Below, one piece after another: positions 1 through 8,502 of a stretch of 64,000 nt of DNA. A program made the translations under genes and the position numbers. The stretch is from Archivesica marissinica (Eukaryota > Mollusca > Bivalvia > Venerida > Vesicomyidae): positions 47,460,813-47,524,812 of the forward strand of contig CM026395.1 of NCBI GenBank assembly GCA_014843695.1. Reading direction: 5' to 3'. The notes under the pieces are model-generated. The model worked only from the letters and a program-made list of their open reading frames with translations, searched no databases and was not told the DNA's origin. Within the stretch, counting starts at the first letter, position 1. Each line of letters opens with the position of its first letter.

Positions 1-1027
1 AACAAATAGCCTTTATGAAGGATAAACTTAATACTCATAACAAGAAATGGAATCAATTGATATTTGACTGATGGGAAGTACAAAACACACATGTAATCAT
101 ACATATTTAAGGTTGAAACGATGTTAATATATTACTTAGATCGGAAATCTTTCGTATTGATTTCTTACTTTTTCTTATATAATTTCTTCACTCTTACTAT
201 GAGAACATTAATTGGTACATTTGTAATATATAAAACAATGTAGCTAAGGTATATGTAATTTTGAACAATAATTATTGTGTTTTTTATATGTGATATATGT
301 GTATCTATCAATGTTACGTTGGAAAATAAACGGGCTACATCTTGTTAGCTCAAAATATAAAAAAATTAAAAAAAGACTGACCGCCAGGAAAGATATTCCA
401 AATACCCATTAGTGAAAGGATTATTATTAAACAACCAATGCACGCAATTCTTCCATACTATAGTCCATTCATACACATAAAACAGACACAACGATTGGAC
501 ATATACAAAACAACTCTAACTTTAATATGTGATATGTGTTCATGGACAATTTGCTCGAAATTGCATGGGTAGCATCGACTATTTCCGTCATTGACGTACA
601 TTGCCGAATGTCTTCATACAATTACTTACACTAGAACACATATATAACAACCGGATTAATGAAATCAATATGAACGTAACCGATGTTTGACGCCTGCGCG
701 ATGACAATGCATTTGTTTGATTTATGACACCTTAAAAACATATGTTAATACCTATGTATAAATTACAAACTGTGACATTCTCCTCTGGCAGGAGAAAATG
801 GCTCCTGACATTTCTCTACTCTAATCTACATGTAACTAAAATACATTATGTACAATACGATAACTAGCCAACCAGTATCTTACTAATGACTTATTGAAAA
901 TTGACTCTCATAACTATTTGGAATTAGTCCCAAAATAAACTAATTTAAATCGGAAAGACATTTATTGCAAAATATTAGTCAAATCTCCCACAATTAAATA
1001 TAACTAATTAATTTCATGCAATAGCTT
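1..1027. other. AT-rich non-coding sequence
   Basis: No open frame with recognisable protein similarity and no tandem array is visible. Near 775-800 there is a purine/pyrimidine-asymmetric patch (reverse strand reads cagaggagaatgtca). The same word recurs near 2186 next to the Gypsy fragment, so part of this stretch may be LTR or internal retroelement sequence. That link is inference. Confidence 0.4.
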
Positions 1028-1681
1028 CTGATGTCTCCTAATAACACCACCTGCGACACATGCAAGCAACATATATACTGATGTCTCCTAATAACACCAC
1101 CTGCGACACATGCAACATATATACTGATGTCTCCTAATAACACCACCTGCGACACATGCAACATATATACTGATGTCTCCTAATAACACCACCTGCGACA
1201 CATGCAACACATATACTGATGTCTCCTAATAACACCACCTGCGACACATGCAACACATATACTGATGTCTCCTAATAACACCACCTGCGACACATGCAAC
1301 ACATATACTGATGTCTCCTAATAACACCACCTGCGACACATGCAACATATATACTGATGTCTCCTAATAACACCACCTGCGACACATGCAACATATATAC
1401 TGATGTCTCCTAATAACACCACCTGCGACACATGCAACATACATACTGATGTCTCCTAATAACACCACCTGCGACACATGCAACATATATACTGATGTCT
1501 CCTAATAACACCACCTGCGACACATGCAACATATATACTGATGTCTCCTAATAACACCACCTGCGACACATGCAACATATATACTGATGTCTCCTAATAA
1601 CACCACCTGCGACACATGCAACATATATACTGATGTCTCCTAATAACACCACCTGCGACACATGCAACATATATACTGATG
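1028..1681. repeat. 46-bp minisatellite, about 14 copies
   Basis: The unit begins ctgatgtctcctaataacac and repeats every 46 bp with very few differences (mostly acatatat versus acacatat). The first copy carries a 4-bp insertion (gcaa). It lies downstream (in element orientation) of the minus-strand Gypsy fragment. Confidence 0.95.
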
Positions 1682-2220
1682 AAATATTACGGTTGTTGAT
1701 CTTCTCAACTTTCTGAAATAATGACTTTCAAAGGGATGTGTGTGTTAAAATATATACATATAAAGGTATATCTCGAAAATTAAAGGTATATCTCCAGACT
1801 TCCTGAAATTAAAGGTATATACTATAGTTTCACTATATAAAGGCATTTGACCAAATTTGTCAAATTTAATGTAGTGACACTTGAACATACAAAACATACA
1901 CTAAACTCCTTAGCATAAATTAAACAAAACAATTATTGGAATCTTGTCATGTCGACTACTATTCCATGATATGCTAAAATTACAATTACATATCCGTTCT
2001 ATATCTAGTTGAACTGCATATTTATATCTCTGAAATACAAGCTAAGTTAATCTGAAACGTAGTCCATATACAGTATTACAAAATACATAATAAAATATTA
2101 TAAGATCAGAAAACTTAAATTTAGAGACATCCGCCATAAACCAACCAGTTTCTCTGCCTATGTACTATGCAGTAGTTCTCCACTGACATTCTCCTCTGTG
2201 TACTAACCCATTCACCTAAA
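1682..2220. other. AT-rich spacer, possible 3' LTR region of the Gypsy fragment
   Basis: No gene is seen. On the minus strand this lies immediately 3' of the retroelement frame. Near 2186 the minus strand reads cagaggagaatgtcag, which resembles a polypurine tract followed by a TGT LTR start. A second LTR copy could not be delimited, so this is tentative. Confidence 0.3.
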
Positions 2221-3222
2221 TCAATAGAAAACATGATTGGGATTAGAGTCAATCCTTGCTTCAATTGGCGTCACCCACTCACCATATATATCTGGTGGTA
2301 TTCTGTCTCTCTGTGGTCTAGTTGCTCTTTGAGCTACACTAGGAGTTTCTGAAACATAAGAATTCCCTGAAATATTAATGTCAGAAGAATTTGAAGTTGA
2401 AGGCAACTCATTTCTAGAATACTCCCTGTGCAATGTACTGTCAGCCTGACTTCTATCTAAAAAACGAAAATCAGAAGAACTTAATGAGGTTTGTCCACTT
2501 GAATACATATTCAAGGATCTAGGCTGATTCTCTCTACTCCCAGATACAGTTGATCTACTAATTGTAGAACTACCTTGACCCTCACAAACAACACGTGAGT
2601 CATTGATTGGCTGCACCGGTCTCCTTATACGTACACGGGGCGTAGGTACTGGTCTTCTGTATGGAGGTACATATTTAGGAATCGATTTATCATTGTCAGT
2701 ACTGCTGTCAGATTCACCATCTTGTTCGTTTCTTGTGGTCCATGTAGGTACCTTGTCTCTTGGACGCTCTCGGTGAATATGGTTCTCTCTGGTTACTTCA
2801 AGAGGTCTCTGTCGTTGTGTTTATCTCAGTGTCTCTTCATCCGTGTATGGAATAGACATGAGCGGTAGTAGTAAATTCCGATGGAGAGTTTTCTCTCGTC
2901 CTTTACCCGTCTCTTTTTTCACTTTGTATACAGGGATATCTTGGATTGGGATCTCTGCGACAATGTATGGATCCTTTTCCCATTTATCATCTAGTTTCCC
3001 TGTCGGTGTAAGATTCTTCAGTAACACTCTGTCTCCTACTTGTAATGTAGAGTGTCTGATCTTGGAACCATAGTATTTCTTGTGTCGCTGGGATTCCTTC
3101 AATGATGTTTCTGTTGCTATCTTGTATGCATAGTCCATGCGTGTCTTCAACGTTTCCGCATAATTGGCTCTGGACTGCTTAGTTGCTGTTGGATCTTGTA
3201 TCCCGAGGAATGCATCTATACC
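2221..3222 (-). pseudogene. Truncated Gypsy-type retrotransposon pol (integrase C-terminus and tail)
   Basis: Reading the minus strand from about 3222 to 2221 gives the end of a Gypsy/Metaviridae-like integrase. It includes the segment VGDRVLLKN followed by GKLDDKWE and PYIVAEI, the usual small C-terminal barrel (GPY/F-like) of these integrases. A charged, proline-rich tail with RPQRDRIPPDIYGEWV before the final stop is also typical of the end of Gypsy polyproteins. An in-frame TAA at 2821-2823 splits the frame. The two halves share one frame (their ends differ by 534 nt) and no other stop lies between them. Further upstream (above about 3222) the frame meets a stop and similarity ends, so reverse transcriptase, RNase H and the integrase catalytic core are absent. 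The copy is dead and 5'-truncated. It ends within about 35-80 bp of the first FAM221A-like exon. Confidence 0.8.
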
Positions 3223-3255
3223 TCAGCTATACGCTCTTTGATGAAACAGATTTAA

Positions 3256-3344
3256 CAGCGAGTGATAGCAGACGACATACGGTACCATCTTAAGTTTGAC
3301 TCGACCAAAGGACAGGCAGTGGCTGATTATCTGGAATACAAAAG
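3256..3344 (+). CDS. FAM221A: FAM221A-like exon a (left edge uncertain)
   Basis: The exon ends AVADYLEYKR with the arginine codon split AG|A across a GTGAGT donor at 3345. The frame is open back to a TAA at 3253-3255 and has no ATG. The true 5' edge is therefore an unrecognised acceptor or lies further upstream. Confidence 0.65.
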
Positions 3345-5250
3345 GTGAGTACATCATTGTGTGTCATACCTTGCCAACAAAGCAAAACTCAATTGTTGTA
3401 TAATTTCGTGAGCATCTACATCACCATATTCGTGAGCATCTACATCACCATCTTCGTGAGCATCTACATCACCATATTCGTGAGCAGCATCTATGTCACC
3501 AGTTTCACCAGCAGCATCTACATCACCATTTTCGTGAGCATCTACATCACCATATTCGTGAGCAGCATCTACGTCAATATTCGTGAGCAGCATCTACGTC
3601 ACCAGTTTCATGAGCAGCATTTACATCACCATATTCGTGAGCATCTACATCACCATATTCGTGAGCAGCATCTACGTCACCATCTTCGTGAGCATATATA
3701 TCACCATCTTCGTGAGCAGTAGCATCCTTACAGGCTTATCATTAATTCTCATAAATAAACGTAAAACGCTCTAATGTAAAATAAATAAAATTTAAATTTA
3801 AATAAACACAACAGATTATTGATAGATCAATGTATATCGTGATGTATTGCCATAATCCATTATTTATCAATGCATAAAGTAGCTTGCCGTTTTAACATTT
3901 TGAATCGATGAAGTATTAAACCAATTCTGTATTATCGATATACAAACAGTCATGCAAAGCGTTTTTTATAAATGCCAATATAATGATGTATTTTATGCTT
4001 TCGAAATTGAATGAAATATAGACATTTATCAATGGAATACAATGTTGCGATCCACTGGTTAAAAGCAGCTGAATAACACATTTACACACTGGTATCTAGC
4101 CGCTGCATGTTGAAATGTTGTCAACGCGAACGTTTTCGGACTCAAGCGGCATTGGCGTTATTTATGACGCCTATTATGGCGTCATTTAGCGAAGAATATT
4201 TGTTTGTGTAAGTGAGTGATAAGATTGGATTACTGTACTGTAAAATCGCCATAAAAAGTTGCCAAACAAATATCCGGGAGAAAAAGAGATTTTGACAGAA
4301 CGTGTCAAAAATCTTATATTAAATTGTACTGCCATTAATACAATAGACATACATGTAGGCCTACCAACGCATGTGAATGAAAGATTAAATATTGATATAC
4401 ATTGTGTATAATAGGAAAATTTGTAGACGTGTTGACCAGTTGTAAACACGTTGGATTGTATTAAAAACTGACTATTATTAAGGTGTTGGTAATCTATTGA
4501 TCTGCTGCCATGAATATGTATCGCATTTCAGAATAGTTGGTGAAGACGATGGCGGGAAGCTATTCACCCCGGAGGAGTTCGAGGAATACAAGAAGAAAGT
4601 TCTACCAATGGTGGGAACTCTTACATTTATTCTCTAATACACGGACAGCAGAGTTAAAGCCACCACCTCCCCGTTTACAATGACTGTCACAATGGTGGGA
4701 ACTCTTACATTTATTCTCTAATACACGGTCAGCAGAGTTAAAGCCACCACCTCCCCGTTTACAATGACTGTCACAATGGTGGGAACTCTTATATTTATTC
4801 TCTAATACACGGACAGCAGGGTTAAAGCCGCCACCTCCCCGTTTACAATGACTGTCACAATGCCACAGGTTGTTATTTTGTAATTGTACCCTTTACAAGA
4901 CCAGTACTTAACCAACTGTGTCAATAAAGACTTCTAACCTTTTGGTATTTTTATGTACTTTAAATGTATATTATAAACTTATTTATACTAGAATAGACAC
5001 TATCTGAGCCACAGGGATTCGGCACGTTTGGGGGTACTAGTATATATATTTACTTAAACTTAACCCCCAAACGTGCCGAATCCCTGTGATCTGAGCGGGG
5101 CTCGAACCCTTGACCATCAGTGATGATATGTATCCGAAGTTTGTTCTATTTATAGCGGATGAAGAACCGTCTAAATACAAGTCATGCGGGGCCGACAGGA
5201 ATGGATTGCAAATTGGTGGGACCGGAAACTCTGTGTTTCTGTAAACACAG
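3256..5250 (+). CDS. FAM221A: FAM221A-like gene, 5' part only (three exons)
   Basis: Three exons join in phase: about 3256-3344, 4532-4610 and 5156-5250. Together they give AVADYLEYKR, then IVGEDDGGKLFTPEEF and EEYKKKVLPM, then GPTGMDCKLVGPETLCFC followed by KHR. This closely follows the N-terminal third of vertebrate FAM221A as I remember it, a small cysteine-rich protein of poorly known function. The donors are GTGAGT (3345), GTGGGA (4611) and GTACTG (5251). The acceptors are TTTCAG (before 4532) and TTATAG (before 5156). No ATG lies in the open part of the first exon (open from 3256 after a TAA), so an upstream exon or a lost start must be assumed; a broken Gypsy copy sits there instead. 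The Cys-rich remainder of the family is not found downstream. It may lie in the 12773-13772 gap, or the gene may be a fragment. Assignment to the family is firm; functionality is uncertain. Confidence 0.75.
3398..3724. repeat. Degenerate 18-24 bp minisatellite in FAM221A intron
   Basis: Units of the form gtgagcatctacatcacca, alternating with longer units carrying an extra agc, repeat about 16 times. It begins about 55 bp after the exon a donor. Unit lengths are multiples of three, so open frames on both strands here are by-products. Confidence 0.85.
3775..4531. other. Intron sequence without recognised elements
   Basis: AT-rich sequence between the minisatellite and exon b. A minus-strand open frame of 87 codons covers part of it, but it has no family resemblance, so I read nothing as coding. 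Confidence 0.4.
4532..4610 (+). CDS. FAM221A: FAM221A-like exon b
   Basis: The exon is 79 nt with a clear TTTCAG acceptor and ends at an ATG codon directly before GTGGGA. It encodes IVGEDDGGKLFTPEEF plus EEYKKKVLPM, the most conserved stretch of the family. The one-nucleotide start phase completes the split arginine codon of exon a. Confidence 0.85.
4608..4862. repeat. 84-bp direct triplication starting at the exon b donor
   Basis: Three copies start at 4608, 4692 and 4776, each opening with atggtgggaactctta. The first copy begins with the last codon of exon b and its splice donor, so the donor sequence ATG|GTGGGA is present three times. Confidence 0.9.
5010..5088. mobile_element. 79-bp fold-back element with 8-bp target duplication
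   Basis: Perfect 26-bp inverted arms (5010-5035 and 5063-5088, beginning CACAGGGATTCGGCACG) surround a 27-bp AT-rich loop. The element is flanked by an exact 8-bp direct repeat ATCTGAGC at 5002-5009 and 5089-5096. It interrupts a SINE-like sequence whose intact form reads ctgagcggggctcgaaccc near 23404. An 8-bp duplication suits a hAT-mobilised miniature element, but no parent transposase is visible. Confidence 0.85.
5089..5130 (-). mobile_element. SINE fragment (family F) interrupted by the fold-back element
   Basis: The segment ctgagcggggctcgaaccc followed by ttgaccatcagtgatgat matches the minus-strand SINE at 23229-23492. Only about 40 bp around the B box remain, and exon c follows directly. 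Confidence 0.6.
5156..5250 (+). CDS. FAM221A: FAM221A-like exon c
   Basis: The exon is 95 nt, acceptor TATTTATAG, donor GTACTG at 5251. It encodes RMKNRLNTSHA, then GPTGMDCKLVGPETLCFC, then KHR with the last codon split. It matches the family's cysteine-containing segment. The next family segment cannot be found before the formin gene. Confidence 0.8.
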
Positions 5251-5271
5251 GTACTGTTCTTGGATTTTCCG

Positions 5272-5485
5272 GCTAGTTCTTACAACTTATATTAATCACT
5301 CATATTAATCACTCTCGAGACCTCATTCCTGATGTAATCCATCGCCACGAGGGAGAGAGAAGAGGCAACGTGGAATTTAAATGCCTTGCCTAAGGGCACA
5401 ATCGTAACGACTCCAGCGGGGCTCGAACTCCGGACCTTTCGCCCCTGAAGCGAACGCGCATCCACTACGTTATCAAGACTTCCAC
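5272..5485 (-). mobile_element. tRNA-derived SINE, family A
   Basis: This is the reverse complement of the element at 28773-28985. It shares the head (gtggaagtc), an A-box-like region, a B-box-like ggagttcgagccccgctgg and a central ccttaggcaaggcattta-type block. It lies in the region just 3' of FAM221A exon c. Confidence 0.8.
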
Positions 5486-5710
5486 AAATTCATTGTTTAT
5501 GGCCTGTTGCCAATATGTTGTAACCTTTGACAACGACTGTACCCTCTAACTTAGTTTAAACATATTTTATTTCCTAATATAATACATATTGAACAATGCA
5601 TACAAAACTTGCCAATCAAAATGGCAGCCAAGATACGATCTTATCAGTGTTTGTGACTATTTTCACAGTGTTTTCACAGGCCATGGGAACTCTGTATTGT
5701 CTGTCCATCA

Positions 5711-5785
5711 TTGCGATAGATTCCATCAAAACTGAGATCTCAAAGCTAGTGTTGCAAGAACTTGTTTTGCAATCAAGCTATCTGA
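5711..5785 (+). mobile_element. SINE family A, 3' end fragment
   Basis: The run ttgcgatagattccatca, then gagatctc, then gaacttgttttgcaatc corresponds to the 3' part of the SINE at 28773. It runs straight into the 29-bp array, whose unit contains gcaatcaagct from this tail. Confidence 0.65.
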
Positions 5786-6346
5786 AACAACAGAACTGCA
5801 ATCAAGCTATCTGAAACAACAGAACTACAATCAAGCTATCTGAAACAACAGAACTACAATCAAGCTATCTGAAACAACAGAACTGCAATCAAGCTATCTG
5901 AAACAACATAACTGCAATCAAGCTATCTGAAACAACAGAACTACAATCAAGCTATCTGAAACAACAGAACTGCAATCAAGCTATCTGAAACAACAGAACT
6001 GCAATCAAGCTATCTGCAAGAACAGAACTGCAATCAAGCTATCTGAAACAACAGAACTGCAATCAAGCTATCTGAAACAACAGAACTGCAATCAAGCTAT
6101 CTGAAACAACAGAACTGCAATCAAGATATCTGAAACAACAGAACTGCAATCAAGCTATCTGAAACAACAGAACTGCAATCAAGCTATCTGAAACAACAGA
6201 ACTACAATCAAGCTATCTGCAAGAACAGAACTGCAATCAAGCTATCTGAAACAACAGAACTACAATCAAGCTATCTGCAAGAACAGAACTGCAATCAAGC
6301 TATCTGAAACAACAGAACTGCAATCAAGCTATCTGCAAGAACAGAA
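5774..6346. repeat. 29-bp minisatellite, about 20 copies
   Basis: The unit reads gcaatcaagctatctgaaac followed by aacagaact. Variants swap gaaacaac for gcaagaac. The first unit is continuous with a SINE 3' end. Confidence 0.95.
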
Positions 6347-6654
6347 CAAAGTGTGATATGAGGTTAAGTTATCATGATCATATATTTGTATATACACATA
6401 TTGTATCGGGGTGATGAAAATATAGCTGATCGTTAATCCAAGATGGCCGACATATATTCTTAAAATATGTATCAGGCCCGTCGCCTCATTGAGGCACACT
6501 GAGGTAACTGCATTGGTTAAAATTTTCAAAGCAAAAAAAATAATGAAACATAAATAAATAAATAAAATGCCAAAAATATCCGTTTGCTGTATACAATGTT
6601 GACTTCTATATATTTATCTATTGAAAACAATTTCACAAGATAATGGTAATATGC
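6347..6654. other. AT-rich spacer, no gene seen
   Basis: About 300 bp between two minisatellites. It contains an A-rich run near 6530-6570 and no supported coding or RNA feature. Confidence 0.4.
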
Positions 6655-7714
6655 ATTTATTATCTCCAGCTGCAGAGGCAAGCTTGGTACCCGGCATACG
6701 GTGGGATGATGTATTTATTATCTCCAGCTGCAGAGGCAAGCTTGGTACCCGGCATACGGTGGGATGATGTATTTATTATCTCCAGCTGCAGAGGCAAGCT
6801 TGGTACCCGGCATACGGTGGGATGATGTATTTATTATCTCCAGCTGCAGAGGCAAGCTTGGTACCCGGCATACGGTGGGATGATGTATTTATTATCTCCA
6901 GCTGCAGAGGCAAGCTTGGTACCCGCAAAAAAACCCACCAACAAGCATACGGTGGGATGATGTATTTATTATCTCCAGCTGCAGAGGCAAGCTTGGTACC
7001 CGGCATACGGTGGGATGATGTATTTATTATCTCCAGCTGCAGAGGCAAGCTTGGTACCCGGCATACGGTGGGATGATGTATTTATTATCTCCAGCTGCAG
7101 AGGCAAGCTTGGTACCCGGCATACGGTGGGATGATGTATTTATTATCTCCAGCTGCAGAGGCAAGCTTGGTACCCGGCATACGGTGGGATGATGTATTTA
7201 TTATCTCCAGCTGCAGAGGCAAGCTTGGTACCCGGCATACGGTGGGATGATGTATTTATTATCTCCAGCTGCAGAGGCAAGCTTGGTACCCGGCATACGG
7301 TGGGATGATGTATTTATTATCTCCAGCTGCAGAGGCAAGCTTGGTACCCGGCATACGGTGGGATGATGTATTTATTATCTCCAGCTGCAGAGGCAAGCTT
7401 GGTACCCGGCATACGGTGGGATGATGTATTTATTATCTCCAGCTGCAGAGGCAAGCTTGGTACCCGGCATACGGTGGGATGATGTATTTATTATCTCCAG
7501 CTGCAGAGGCAAGCTTGGTACCCGGCATACGGTGGGATGATGTATTTATTATCTCCAGCTGCAGAGGCAAGCTTGGTACCCGGCATACGGTGGGATGATG
7601 TATTTATTATCTCCAGCTGCAGAGGCAAGCTTGGTACCCGGCATACGGTGGGATGATGTATTTATTATCTCCAGCTGCAGAGGCAAGCTTGGTACCCGGC
7701 ATACGGTGGGATGA
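6655..7714. repeat. 58-bp minisatellite, about 18 copies
   Basis: The unit begins tttattatctccagctgcag and ends cggtgggatgatgta. Copies are almost identical. One junction, 6925-6949, carries a 20-bp foreign patch with an A7C3 run. Confidence 0.95.
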
Positions 7715-7891
7715 TGTTGTTGGAATGCCAAGGATAAAGTTAAGGAAAGGATCATCTTACCAGTAACAGTTCCACAACTCTTCAAAGGTACAGTATACAT
7801 ATTTCCGCGACCTCGTTGGATTACTGTTTCTCCAGCTGCACAGCCTAAGTTTGGACATGCTTCATAAGTTCTTTAACAGCTTATAAAAGTA
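7715..7891. other. Single-copy segment with an unexplained open frame
   Basis: A + strand frame is open from about 7718 to 7867 (about 48 codons, WNAKDKVKERIILPV near its start). Part of it (tctccagctgca) resembles the adjacent 58-bp unit, so it may be a diverged repeat flank, not an exon. I do not recognise a protein family. Confidence 0.2.
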
Positions 7892-8160
7892 ATGTGTTTG
7901 TTTATTATAGTGTCACCCCTATTGAAAAGGCCAACCATTATTGACTTATGAGACTCCTTTTATATGAACATCAGTACTTCCCGAATCCTATCCTTGTAGG
8001 TCAGGCGCCAGGCTGGTAGGCAATCAGTAACCATTATTTAACTAGCTGGCGGCTCACCAACCAACCGGCCATATCAGAACGAACCCCTGACAAGGTTCGA
8101 ACCTTCGACCTCACGCTCCATAGTCGGATGAACACCTTAACCACTAGGCCACGGAGACTG
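7892..8160 (-). mobile_element. tRNA-derived SINE, family B
   Basis: This is the reverse complement of the element at 48769-49010. The B box reads ggttcgaacctt on the minus strand, and the A-box-like head is ctagtggttaaggtg. The 3' part shares gggaagtactgatgttcat and tgacactataataaacaaac with the other copy. Confidence 0.8.
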
Positions 8161-8217
8161 TCCTTATATATGTCAGCACATGTATACTAATATATTAAAT
8201 ATAAATGTTATATATAC

Positions 8218-8360
8218 ATGTACAACTTATATTAATCACTCTCATTGGCACGGATGAAAGCGTATATGTGGTCATTCGTGTGGGAGGAAACCGGAGTACC
8301 CGGAGAAAACCCACCTGACCGATCTGGCGACCACGGTACCATCTCACATACTTCCTGATC
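8218..8360 (-). mobile_element. Composite repeat: SINE A tail plus family C segment
   Basis: 8218-8243 matches the family A tail on the minus strand (acaacttatattaatcactc). 8246-8345 shares gtgggaggaaaccgg, tacccggagaaaaccc and accatct with the element at 49272-49442. The tRNA-like part of family C is missing here. Confidence 0.6.
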
Positions 8361-8502
8361 CTAGAGTGAACAATGTGCCATCGTTTACTGTACACATAAT
8401 AAGTACTAGTATTGTGAAATGTTTCTTGTTGCACAAACTAATGACTGGCAATAATCTTACTTTGCAGGCTCAAGAAAACCGTCATCATTAGGTTTCATGT
8501 TA

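Noticed and set aside
7549..7800. Minus-strand frame with a unique N-terminal part
   Set aside because: Mostly the 58-bp array. The unique part has no recognised motif and no splice support.
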